Below, piece after piece: positions 9,435-17,165 of a stretch of DNA of 17,165 nt. Position 1 is the first letter of the stretch. Every line of letters starts with the position of its first letter. Made by a program: the position numbers and the translations under genes. Below the pieces are notes generated by a model. That model did no database searches, was not told where the DNA came from, and saw nothing but the letters and a program-made list of their open reading frames with translations. This DNA is from Fragilaria crotonensis (lineage: Eukaryota; Bacillariophyta; Fragilariophyceae; Fragilariales; Fragilariaceae): contig JAKSYS010000857.1 of assembly GCA_022925895.1 (NCBI GenBank), positions 1-17,165 on the forward strand, given 5' to 3'.

Positions 9435-9728
9435 ATGTGGTCGTTTACGTCCAATTCGTTGGTGAGTACTCATACTCCAGGCGACGACGAGCAGCTACAA
9501 ATACGTTCGGCGGAAATTGCGGAGATCCGGCTGCTTCACAAGCAACCACACCTATTGAGACCCGGCGATCGACACTATTGCGAACGCTCATTGGAACGTC
9601 TAGTTAATGGTTCTGCATCCAATCGACGACGATGGCTGCGACGGGTTCGGAGATCTATCGAGGATAATAAACTGGACGGCGGCAGTCAATCATTGATCAC
9701 GAATTTTTTCTCAAAAACGGCGCGGTAA
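9435..9728 (+). pseudogene. C-terminal fragment of a transposon (probably retroelement) protein
   Basis: A 97-codon open frame ends in TAA. The part from about residue 17 looks like genuine protein: an acidic start (DDEQLQIRSAEIAEIRLLH), a basic segment with LRPGDRHYCERSLERL, and RRRWLRRVRRSI. The protein ends QSLITNFF plus six residues. I recall this combination, a short helical tail with RxWLxxVR and a terminal Q-x-x-I-x-x-F-F, from C-termini of RNase-H-containing retroelement proteins in diatoms and oomycetes. The final motif also matches the PCNA-binding PIP-box consensus. No polymerase or RNase H motif is visible upstream, so this is at best a remnant. The first codons of the frame are probably not the original start. 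Confidence 0.4.
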
Positions 9729-10322
9729 CGGCCATCGAAAAAGATATTTGATACAAGTTTCAACTCTCGCGGGGCGACCCGCCGGGGTGGGGTACGCATT
9801 CTGAACCTCACGGTTTAGACGAGGTGTTAACCCGATAATTAGTTCACGTTTTGTTTTGAGTACTCATGTCGCCGTCAGCTTGGATTCCCCAGCAACATGG
9901 CATCCGTCATTCGTGACAAGACATCTGTGACCAGGATCCAACAGCCTTGCAGGCCCGATGGCCATGACTACATCTGCTGACAGCAAACGATAGAGAATAC
10001 TTCAGCGCTTGTCCGTTCCACGAATGTCCCATCGTCGACATTGTCAAAGCCAGATGAAGCGCCACGGTCATAAGCGATGTTGTTATCGTCGCCACCAGCA
10101 TCATTTTCATCGCAATGCACGACAGAACGTCCGTTTCCTAAAACTGTTTGAACTTAATATTATAAAAGACTTTTCATGAATAACATGCAGACACACTGTT
10201 CCACGCTTCACATATAGTCAAGGGTTCAAGGCCGGATGCCGGGACACAACTCTGACGTGCAGTGCAAGGAGAAAGCATCTGACCTACTTGCATCCTTCAC
10301 ATTTCACATGCGCATCACGTGT
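9729..10322. other. Intergenic region between a retroelement remnant and the kinase gene
   Basis: No convincing frame on either strand. It holds a GC-rich patch at about 9768-9795 and the GTTCAAG plus GGCCGGATGCCGG motif at about 10223-10242. The 3' untranslated region of the reverse-strand kinase gene should lie in its right part, but no clear polyadenylation signal was identified. Confidence 0.45.
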
Positions 10323-12427
10323 TCACACTTCATAGTAAGGCTCATAAGTACTCTTCACCCAAATGGGTGTTCCGTTGTGACGACAGACAGGAACCATGCT
10401 TGCTTTCCAGTCTGTATTCGCTCTGGCCTTTTCTGCGATGAATTGCAATGAATCTCCTGCCAGTGTCTGCATTTGACCAGAAGCTTCGATTGTTGACATG
10501 GTGCCATTCTCAAGGAGAGCCTCACAGTGTGCCAAGACTGCAGTCGATGCATTTTCAACCGCAGAATCGAGAAAAGTCTTCATCATTTCGAACTGATCAA
10601 GAAATGGGAGGTTTGGGATTGGGAACGGAAGCGCTTGAGAAGTGGCGATGGCTTTGATTGCCTGGAGGCACAACTTCAGCCAAGGTGCAACCTTCACAAT
10701 CCATCTTCGAGGCACCTCGATCTCAAAGGCCTCGTGACCTGGCTCACCCGAGTGTGCACAGATGAAGACGACGCTGTATTTTTGCAGCACTTTGTCTCTG
10801 ATCCACTTCTTGGGAGTGGAACGGTCCTTCTTCTCTACCGAGATGGGATTCAACCAAACCAGATTCGGGCACTCCTTGAACTGATTCGATGACAGTAGCG
10901 CCAATGCTGCCAATGATCGGTTCAATCCCTTGGTCAACCTCTGAATCATATGCTGCTGTTTCTGCAGCAATTCTTGTGTGTGTTCAACACCAACTTTGAC
11001 CACGTAAAAGTCAGATCTCAGAAGATCCAGTCGGCGGAAACATTCGTCCCACTTCGTCTGGTCTTCTCCTTTTGCGAGAAACCGATCGTATGTCTCTTGA
11101 GGAATGCGTCCATACAGACGCTTCACTGGGAGCTTGCTTGAGCACTCCTTGATCAGGCACAAAAAGTCGCACCCGTTGTCATCACCAAGCTTGTCCACAA
11201 TACAAGCTGTGCACAGTGCATGACCGTTGCTGCACTTGATATCCGTACGATATTCGTTACAAATAAGACAGTAGGGGCCGCTGTCGACAGCACTTGCCAC
11301 CGCGGGATGCTGAAGGCCTACCTTGGTATTTAAAAGAATTGCATCTCTGAGCGTATCGAGGAGCTCCTTCGTGCTCAACCTTTCTTCAGGAAAGGGAGCC
11401 ATGCATTGAATAGCTGCCTTGCAGGCAAGGTCAAGAGCGTCCGGATTCCAGATGATGGTGGGATCAGCGTCGCTCTTGAGCTTTTCCCATCCATCGACAA
11501 TCAGCCGGTCACGCTCGTCCTTGACGTACAAGTCAAAGACGTCATGGAAGTGAGAATCATTTCGCATCGATTGCCCTCCATTCAAGCATCCCAAAATCAG
11601 CTCCACCAAGACGACGCCAATGGAATACACATCGAAGGCAGCGATGTAGGGACATGGAAGCCCCCCTAATCTTCTTCCTGCTATATTCTGGGCATATGTA
11701 TCCGGGGGTTCCAAATACAAGACCACTACTTTTGCTCTGTAAGGACCCCGGAGTAGCCCTGGAGTTGTCGTCTGGGACAAATTTGGCCAGTCCACAATCA
11801 ATCAGCCGGGGGGTGAAATCCTCCGCCAGACAAATATTGGCACTCTTGATATCGCGATGAAAGACATTCCAACCCTTGCCTGCCACCTTGCACCCGCCCG
11901 TGTGCAAGAAGTGCACTGCTCTCACCAATTTGAACATGATGGACAATCGAGTACCTGCCGACAGGCGGGCTCTGTTGCCGTCGTCAGTGAAGAAGCCAGC
12001 GAGGGAACCATTAGCGGCAAGTTCGTACACCAAGCACTGCTGTGTACTGTTGGCATTTAAACTGTAGCCATATAAGACGATGATGTTGGGATGACGGAAC
12101 GTCTTGAGAGTCTGGTAAATGTGTATAAAATACGCCGTAAGAAGATGTCCGAGCATTGAAAAGGGATCATTGCTCCCTGTGAATAACGTAATCACTCCAA
12201 AAAGCACTTACCAACAATTCCTTCTGAAACGTTTTCCGAATTTCGTTGATGGCAGCTTCGTCACGGTGAGTAGGACTAATCATTTTCACTGCAAACTTCT
12301 TCGGCAGACGACTATCTTCTGCCAAGAAAACGTCGCCAAATGCCCCCTTTCCAAGTTCGTGGTCGGTGAGGCATCGCTTGATGTACTCCAAGGACAGTTC
12401 CACAGGATCAGCGGAGCTTGTATTCAT
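10323..12427 (-). CDS. Protein kinase, RING-like and C-terminal domains (3' part of an ankyrin-kinase gene)
   Basis: Read on the reverse strand, the first Met is at 12427 and the frame is open upstream to about 12504. Kinase motifs are GKGAFGDVF (12326-12352), FAVK with the lysine at 12284-12286, FQKEL for helix C, HRDIKSAN (11835-11858), LIDCGLAK in place of DFG (11782-11802), GTPGYICPEY, and FDVYSIGVVLVEL. A 100-bp GT-AG intron (12112-12211) splits KEL from LTLKTFRHPN. At a C6 run (11661-11666, plus strand) one base must be dropped to pass from KKIRG to LPCPYIAAFDVYS. After the kinase, about 11145-11275 encodes a Cys/His cluster (CLICNEY, KCSNGHALCTAC) resembling RING-type fingers. Next comes a helical stretch. 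A block around 10655-10780 (FICAHSGEPGHEAFEIEVP, WIVKVAPWLK) resembles a segment of some ROCO-type proteins. Kinase identity is strong; the RING and C-terminal calls are moderate. Confidence 0.85.
12112..12211 (-). other. Spliceosomal intron in the kinase gene
   Basis: On the coding strand the intron opens with GTAAGT (plus 12206-12211) and closes with ACCAG (plus 12112-12116). It is 100 bp, phase 0, and joins TFQKELL to TLKTFRHPN, which restores the expected helix-C to beta-4 sequence of a kinase. Its length is not a multiple of three and it contains a stop in frame, so it must be removed to make the protein. Confidence 0.85.
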
Positions 12428-12491
12428 GACGTGAAGGAGCTTGCTTCGGTCTTGTTCAATCTTGGGGTCGTCGATAGAAGGACTTTTATCG

Positions 12492-13359
12492 TCATTTGGA
12501 AGAGGGGGGTTCGCTTGTCACTCCATGCTCAGCTCCGCTGCCTGCAGGCTTGCTATTCAACAACGCTTGTTGACGGCGCTGTTCTTCCATAGCCTGTTTC
12601 TGTTCCTCAATCTTTTGGCGATTCCGCGCTTCTTCCTCACGACGCTTCTGTTCTTCTTCGTCACGGCGCTTCATTTCTTCCTCTACATGACGCTTCTGTT
12701 CTTCTTCCTCGCGATGCCTCTGGTCATTGTCCATGCGACCCTTCCTATACTCCATGTGTTCCTGCAAGGGACGCGCAACGTCATCTTTGTTCCGGTAGCG
12801 AGCGATATCAAGAGCTGTATTGCCATCATTATCCTTGATATTCGCATCCACTCCAATGCGATTGAATAAAGCACGGACCACTTCCAAATGGCCATTCAAG
12901 CTTGCCTTGATGACAGCTGGGTTGCCATATTGATCCTTGATATTCACATCCACTCCCTTGTGATTCAATAACGCACTAACCACTTCCAAATGACCCTTAT
13001 CGCTTGCCTCGATGAGAGCTGTGTTGCCACTCCTATTCTGGATATTGACATCCACTCCGTTGTGCACTAATAAAGCACGAACCACTTCCGAATGACCCTT
13101 ATCGCTTGCCAAGATGAGAGCTGTGTTGCCAGGATTATTCTTGATATTCACATCCACTCGACGGTGATTCAACAAAGCACGAACCACATCCAAATGCCCA
13201 CTCAAGCTTGCCCAGATGAGAGCTGTTGCGCCAAAGTCATTTGTGGCATTCACGTTTGCTCCTCTTCGCAAGAGGTCACGAACCTTGTCGAGATTTCCCC
13301 TCTTTAGCATTCTCAATTAACTTCTTCCCCTTCGTTTCCTCGGATGCAAAGAAACTCAT
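12492..13359 (-). CDS. Ankyrin-repeat and coiled-coil part of the same gene
   Basis: Six ankyrin units follow from the start, each about 34 residues (102 bp), with the pattern D-V-N-I-K then G-N-T-A-L-I-x-A-S and G-H-x-E-V-V-x-A-L-L. Ankyrin repeats bind partner proteins. A long Glu/Arg/Gln-rich helix (about 12590-12750) looks like a coiled coil. The frame stops at TGA 12492-12494, but dropping one base in the G6 run at 12504-12509 joins it to the kinase frame through a short acidic linker. The likely start is ATG at 13357-13359: its frame begins MSFFASEETKGKK and enters the ankyrin frame if one base is dropped from TTTCCCC at 13294-13300. I therefore read 13359 to 10323 as one gene with three surplus bases. 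If the breaks are real, this part alone would be a 274-residue ankyrin protein. Confidence 0.8.
12800..13310 (-). repeat. 102-bp tandem repeats encoding ankyrin units
   Basis: The string GCTGT(A/G)TTGCC or a close variant recurs on the plus strand at about 12815, 12917, 13019, 13121 and 13223, an exact 102-bp spacing. DNA similarity between neighbouring units is high, especially for the three units between about 12915 and 13220, pointing to recent duplication or gene conversion. Confidence 0.8.
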
Positions 13360-13601
13360 AATACACAGTCAGCTTATTGTGTCTGTGCACCGATAATGGT
13401 CTGCAAAAAGTGCCAAATGGCGGCACAATGGCCATGCGAGCAATGGACGCGTTTGAGCGAATGTCAAGTACTTTTTCCAGTTGCCACGTTCCACCCGCGC
13501 AAAATCACTCTGTTTTGTGGTTAACGAAGATAAGACAGACTTCACTGATTCACAGAACACAGAGGCAGCCGAATTTTTCTCAACACGATTCCCAGGTCGT
13601 A
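13360..13601. other. Promoter-side flank of the ankyrin-kinase gene, up to the transposon
   Basis: This 242-bp stretch separates the probable start codon of the reverse-strand ankyrin-kinase gene from the left end of the DDE transposon. It holds no convincing frame. The gene's promoter would be expected here or beyond the insertion. Confidence 0.4.
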
Positions 13602-13654
13602 CAGCAGGTTTCATCCTCAAAACTCCTAAGCTTGTGCTCGGTACAAAATGTACG
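13602..13654 (+). repeat. Left terminal inverted repeat
   Basis: 53 bp; the outer 14 bp are identical to the right repeat in inverted orientation. The inner blocks CTCCTAA and GTACAAAAT are also shared. Preceded by TA at 13600-13601. Confidence 0.85.
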
Positions 13655-13840
13655 TGTAGCCAATAGAAATTGAGGTTGGACGTCATCGAAAGATTTATTT
13701 TTCGTGTTAAATGCGTGAGTTCCACAATGAGATTGCATGCCGTTGTTTGTCACTTTTCCACTCCTTACAAACGGACTCACCCCAACAGTTGTCTCCCAAA
13801 TCCCCTCAAGTATCGAGCTGACCGAGCGAGTCAGTTTACT

Positions 13841-14143
13841 ATGGCAGAAAGTGGCGGTATCATCTCACTTATTGCGAGGGCAGTGGTGTTGCTTCATTCC
13901 GACAAGTTGTACGGACCAAGATTGTCAAGTCGCTGGCTCCCAGCGGCAGCATGGGCTGAACTATTGGTCAAATCGGGTCACATTGATCCCACAATTGTGA
14001 GTATTGTTGATGCTCGAAAGTTTAATACTGCCATGTCCAAGTCAATTCTATTTGGTGAGTCGATGACCCGCTTTGACGGCACAAACCAATCTGGTATGTT
14101 CCGAGTGTGCTATCAGAAGCAATTCTTTTTACTACTTTACTGA
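13841..14143 (+). pseudogene. N-terminal part of the DDE transposase
   Basis: The ATG at 13841 starts MAESGGIISLIARAV and runs in one frame to TGA at 14141-14143. The product includes WLPAAAWAELL, VDARKFNTAMSK and a striking FDGTNQSGMFRVCYQKQFF. Dropping one T from the run 14126-14130 carries QFF straight into YYFTEKKRQVYYPFP of the next open segment, which reads as natural protein. I therefore take this as the first part of the transposase and not as a separate gene. An intron (for example 14055-14157, GTGAGT to AAG) would also restore the frame but has a poor acceptor. Confidence 0.6.
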
Positions 14144-14699
14144 GAAGAAAAGGCAAGTCTACTATCCGTTTCCATTGGACAAAGCATGGAAGGAGAGAGC
14201 TGAGCAAGCAGCAGTGAATGCCCTTTCCATTCCTTTGACACGAGGGCGACCACCAGCAGCAGAGAGTACACAAACTACGTCCGACAATCAAGAAGTTCCG
14301 GAAAATAATGACCTTCAGCCAACAATTGGTGACATCTCTGAGCCTCCAAATAAACTACAACGGACAGATAGTTCAGTTGGCGGTGGGATTTCCTCCACAT
14401 GCTCGTATTGGCCTTCGAGTCCAGAGGCCTACTATTTGTTTAAACCGAGAGCTGGTACAGGTGAGACTCCGCAAGAGGCAGTGGAGCGGCGAATCCAACT
14501 GCTGCAATCCGTTCATAAGCATGAAGACAGTTGGAGAAACGTTATTGTTGGCCGAGATGCGGACCACTTTTGCACCAAGGCCGAAATAGTGGAGATTCGA
14601 CAGCGTGCGACATTTCTCTGCTGCGCGTATCAGCTTGCACTTGAACATATGAATCGATGGACATGGCAGGATTGTTGCAGGAGGCCTGCAAGCGCTTGA
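14127..14699 (+). pseudogene. Middle part of the DDE transposase
   Basis: This frame is open from 14067 and becomes meaningful near 14127 (YYFTEKKRQVYYPFPLDKAW). A polar, low-complexity linker rich in Pro, Thr and Ser follows. Then comes a helical part with RRIQLLQSVHKHEDSWRN and ATFLCCAYQLALEHMNRWTWQDCC. The frame ends at TGA 14697-14699, having overlapped the start of the main transposase frame. Adding one G near 14680 would pass from DCCR to EACKRLNSLG, so the two look like one protein with a single missing base. Confidence 0.6.
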
Positions 14700-17020
14700 A
14701 TAGTCTTGGTATGTCCCAAGCTACATTCTACAAGACCGTTTCAGAGTGGAACGGTGTCTTCAGAAGCTTAGAGAGTTTCCCCCATCCCAACTTGTACGTC
14801 CAGTGTGGGAAGCGACCTCTTCCTCGTCTTCTCGAGATGTATCCAGATGCTAGAGATCAGATTGTTTCATTTGGAGTGAAGAACTTAGCTACCTTAACAA
14901 TAGAAGGCATTCACGACTTCATTGTTAGCGTTGTTATTCCAAGACTTGCAACTGTTTGGAAGGAAGATCAACAAAAGGTGCTGGCGACAGCAGACAATAG
15001 TACTAGTACTGCTGCTGCCGCCATACTATCCCGAGAAGACGAACACGACGACAAGAACAAAGAACTGCTGACAGCATCTTTTCTCAAAGCACATGGGCTT
15101 GAGTCTATGAGTTTCACTACTGCTTGGCGTTGGATGCGATTGTTAAATTTTAAGTACGACGCTCGCAAGAAGAGTTTCTACGTTGACGGCCATGAGCGCG
15201 ATGATGTCGTCCAGAATCGGAAGGAATTCTGCAAGCAATACTTGACAGAACTAGAGCCCTACTGTAGACGATGGGTGCAAGTATCAAAAGAAGATGCGAT
15301 GACTATGAATGGTTTAGATCTTCGATTAGGGCATAGCTACTTCGATATTGTAAACGATACTGAAATGTTCGAGTTCCACATCGACTACTGGAAATATTGC
15401 ACCAAGAAGAATGGACCAACAAACCCGCCATTTACAACCACGTTGCATCCGACAACCAGCATACGAGTCTCGTTAAGAGCGACGCCCCTAATGATTATTG
15501 GGCAGGACGAGAGCGTCTTTGCTCAGTACTTGCTTGGTAACAGGACTTGGATCGGGCCTTCTGGACAACGCCCGTTGTTGCCGAAGTCTGAAGGGGACGG
15601 ATACATGCTTTCGGCATTCGTATCTCGTGAGTTCGGCTTCGGCAGAGTGCTGACAAAAGAAGAGTTAGATCAAGTAAATGCAGCAAGGCGAGCAGTCGGA
15701 AGAAATACTTACGTCGACAAACATGCTGCAAAGGAAGTACTTGGAACAATCAACAAGTCCGACTTGAAAGAATCGCCGCTAGTCAAGTATTTGTACATTG
15801 GAGCAAGTAATGAAGGCTACTGGAACAGCTTTCATATGAGCGTTCAATTTGAAGACGTTGTGGATTGCCTCCAGGTATTGTATCCTGAATTTCAATTTGT
15901 TTTTCTGTTCGACCACAGTCAGGGACACGCACGCAAGAGAGACGGAGCACTGACTGCGTTAAGTATGTCAAAAGGCTATGGCGGAGCACAAGCAAAGATG
16001 AGGGACACAATTATTTTGCAAGACGAAGGATACCTCGGTCCGCACTCACCTATCCTAAAAGCTGGTGACACTCAGAGTCTGGTTTATCTTGAAAGCGATA
16101 GTGGTCCATGGTACTTGTCACCAGAGCAACGGCAATCACAAAGACACGACCGACCCACTGGTCGAAGCAAACGTGTCGAAAGATCAAAGAAGGTACTTGT
16201 GGAGTGTCTCCGTGCTGCAGGTGTGACCCTCCAACAGCAACGTGGATATACAAGAAAGGAACTCCAAGAATTTGCGAAGAACAATGGCATCGATCTCCAT
16301 GAGCAGAAGGAGGTTGTCACATTTGGTTGGGAGCGACAACCGAAAGGGCTTCTGCAAGTGCTTTGGGAAAGAGGACTGATTGATTGTGAGGCAATAGACA
16401 AGTATACAGTTGACGGCCGCAAAGATATCATCAGCGGCAAGGTTGACTTACAGTATTCTTTGCGAGGCATCATGTCAAACTGTCGAGACTTCAAGGAGGA
16501 AGAAACTGCACTACAGCACTTAGGACGGCAATTAGGAGTAACTGTGATGCTGACGCCGAAGTTCCATGCTGAACTTGCGGGAGAAGGTGTTGAGTACAGC
16601 TGGGCACATGCAAAAGCCTTTTATAGGCGTCTGCCAGTCTCAAGAAAGAGAGGGCGCGACAACTTTAAGCAGCTCGTGAAAGAGAGCACATGTCCTGCAA
16701 ACGTATTGACAAAGATTAGAATCGAGAAGTTTGCATCAAGGGCAAGGGCTTACATATGTACATACCATCACATTGAAGAAGAGAAGAACAAGAGGTCGAA
16801 TCCTGTCTCTGATATTGTTGAAGAGCACGCCACCAGAACAGCAGTATTACCTGGTGGTGGTGACGATGCCGTTCCAAACCCAATGCACCAGCAATTGCAC
16901 TTCACGAAGATTGAACGGATCTCGAAAGCCTTCAAAGGGCACAGGTGTGCCCTCGACTTTGACAGCGGCTTCGTCAATTCTGAATTCAGGGAAGTGATTG
17001 AGATCAACGACGAGATGTAA
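14657..17020 (+). CDS. DDE transposase, main catalytic part
   Basis: This 787-residue frame carries the catalytic core that would cut and paste the element. The natural N-terminus is probably upstream (13841), with this frame entered near 14680; Met at 14657 is only the first ATG in frame. Residues about 135-185 look like a helix-turn-helix DNA-binding region (FTTAWRWMRLLNF, YVDGHERDDVVQNR). The catalytic acids are probably Asp284 in GQDESVF, Asp419 in FLFDHSQGH, and Glu646 in GVEYSW after PKFHAEL. A phrase AQAKMRDT follows the second Asp. Between the second Asp and the Glu is a long insertion of about 200 residues with a SAP-like helical stretch (GYTRKELQEFAKNNGIDL). These signatures match a transposase family I know chiefly from fungal genomes, often labelled DDE superfamily endonuclease. 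The stop TAA is at 17018-17020. The frame itself has no break. Confidence 0.85.
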   Translation: MDMAGLLQEACKRLNSLGMSQATFYKTVSEWNGVFRSLESFPHPNLYVQCGKRPLPRLLEMYPDARDQIVSFGVKNLATLTIEGIHDFIVSVVIPRLATVWKEDQQKVLATADNSTSTAAAAILSREDEHDDKNKELLTASFLKAHGLESMSFTTAWRWMRLLNFKYDARKKSFYVDGHERDDVVQNRKEFCKQYLTELEPYCRRWVQVSKEDAMTMNGLDLRLGHSYFDIVNDTEMFEFHIDYWKYCTKKNGPTNPPFTTTLHPTTSIRVSLRATPLMIIGQDESVFAQYLLGNRTWIGPSGQRPLLPKSEGDGYMLSAFVSREFGFGRVLTKEELDQVNAARRAVGRNTYVDKHAAKEVLGTINKSDLKESPLVKYLYIGASNEGYWNSFHMSVQFEDVVDCLQVLYPEFQFVFLFDHSQGHARKRDGALTALSMSKGYGGAQAKMRDTIILQDEGYLGPHSPILKAGDTQSLVYLESDSGPWYLSPEQRQSQRHDRPTGRSKRVERSKKVLVECLRAAGVTLQQQRGYTRKELQEFAKNNGIDLHEQKEVVTFGWERQPKGLLQVLWERGLIDCEAIDKYTVDGRKDIISGKVDLQYSLRGIMSNCRDFKEEETALQHLGRQLGVTVMLTPKFHAELAGEGVEYSWAHAKAFYRRLPVSRKRGRDNFKQLVKESTCPANVLTKIRIEKFASRARAYICTYHHIEEEKNKRSNPVSDIVEEHATRTAVLPGGGDDAVPNPMHQQLHFTKIERISKAFKGHRCALDFDSGFVNSEFREVIEINDEM

Positions 17021-17103
17021 ATCAATTTTTATGATGACGACCGTGTTACAATTCTGTTTGCAGAAAGATTTCCCGGATATTTACTTTGGAAAATTGTATA
17101 GGT

Positions 17104-17156
17104 CGTAGATTTTGTACTGACCTCTACTTTAGGAGGGTTCATGATGAAACCTGCTG
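17104..17156 (-). repeat. Right terminal inverted repeat
   Basis: Inverted copy of 13602-13654, 42 of 53 positions identical without gaps, outermost 14 bp perfect. Followed by TA at 17157-17158. Confidence 0.85.
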
Positions 17157-17165
17157 TACAGTATA

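Larger units (their letters stand above)
13602..17156 (+). mobile_element. Complete DDE DNA transposon with 53-bp terminal inverted repeats and TA flanks
   Basis: The 3555-bp element starts CAGCAGGTTTCATC (13602-13615) and ends with its exact reverse complement (17143-17156). Extending inward without gaps, 42 of 53 positions match between 13602-13654 and the reverse complement of 17104-17156. TA lies on both sides (13600-13601 and 17157-17158), as expected for a TA target-site duplication of the Tc1/mariner type. Between the repeats lies a transposase reading frame on the plus strand, interrupted at two points. Flanking sequence beyond the right TA is only seven bases, so the duplication cannot be tested further here. 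Confidence 0.85.

Noticed and set aside
12441-12869. 142-codon forward open frame rich in Leu and Phe
   Set aside because: It is the complement of the Glu/Arg coiled-coil region of the ankyrin gene; its apparent hydrophobic helices follow from GAA/GAG codons read as TTC/CTC.
14055-14157. Intron joining the first two transposase segments (GTGAGT to CAAG)
   Set aside because: It would restore the frame but the acceptor is purine-rich, and a one-base loss in the T5 run at 14126-14130 gives a more natural protein without losing sequence.

Overview
The window looks like nuclear DNA of a microbial eukaryote, most likely a diatom or another stramenopile. The genes lie far apart and do not form operons. 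One gene has a 100-bp GT-AG intron. Roughly half of the window is transposons or their remains. The receptor and ankyrin-kinase architectures suit large protist signalling families. The taxonomic call is inference; no marker gene is present.

Layout. 243-2765 (+): a putative single-pass receptor with an ANF-type ligand-binding ectodomain, one membrane helix, a coiled coil, a PARP-type ADP-ribosyltransferase domain and a C-terminal WWE domain. About 3530-4020 (+): a decayed EPSP synthase (shikimate pathway) remnant. 4972-7461 (+): a hAT-family transposase with a BED-like zinc finger, broken by one in-frame TAA. 7616-7737: a MITE-like inverted-repeat unit rich in GTGGTTTTT. About 8950-9728: degraded sequence ending in what looks like the C-terminus of a retroelement polyprotein. 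10323-13359 (-): one probable gene encoding ankyrin repeats, a charged coiled coil, a protein kinase, a RING-like Cys/His cluster and a C-terminal domain resembling a segment of some ROCO-type proteins. 13602-17156: a complete DDE transposon with 53-bp terminal inverted repeats between TA dinucleotides, with its transposase on the + strand.

The most interesting items are two. The first is the receptor, in which an extracellular ligand sensor appears wired to an intracellular ADP-ribosyl writer and an ADP-ribose reader module. The second is the precisely delimited DDE transposon, whose transposase resembles a family I associate mainly with fungi. Five probable one-base indels fall between 11661 and 14682. 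Four need one base fewer, at homopolymer runs, and one needs one base more. The long reading frames on either side are free of such breaks, so local consensus error is a serious alternative to gene decay. The host genes share no evident pathway: the receptor and the kinase are both signalling proteins, and the rest is mobile or decayed DNA.
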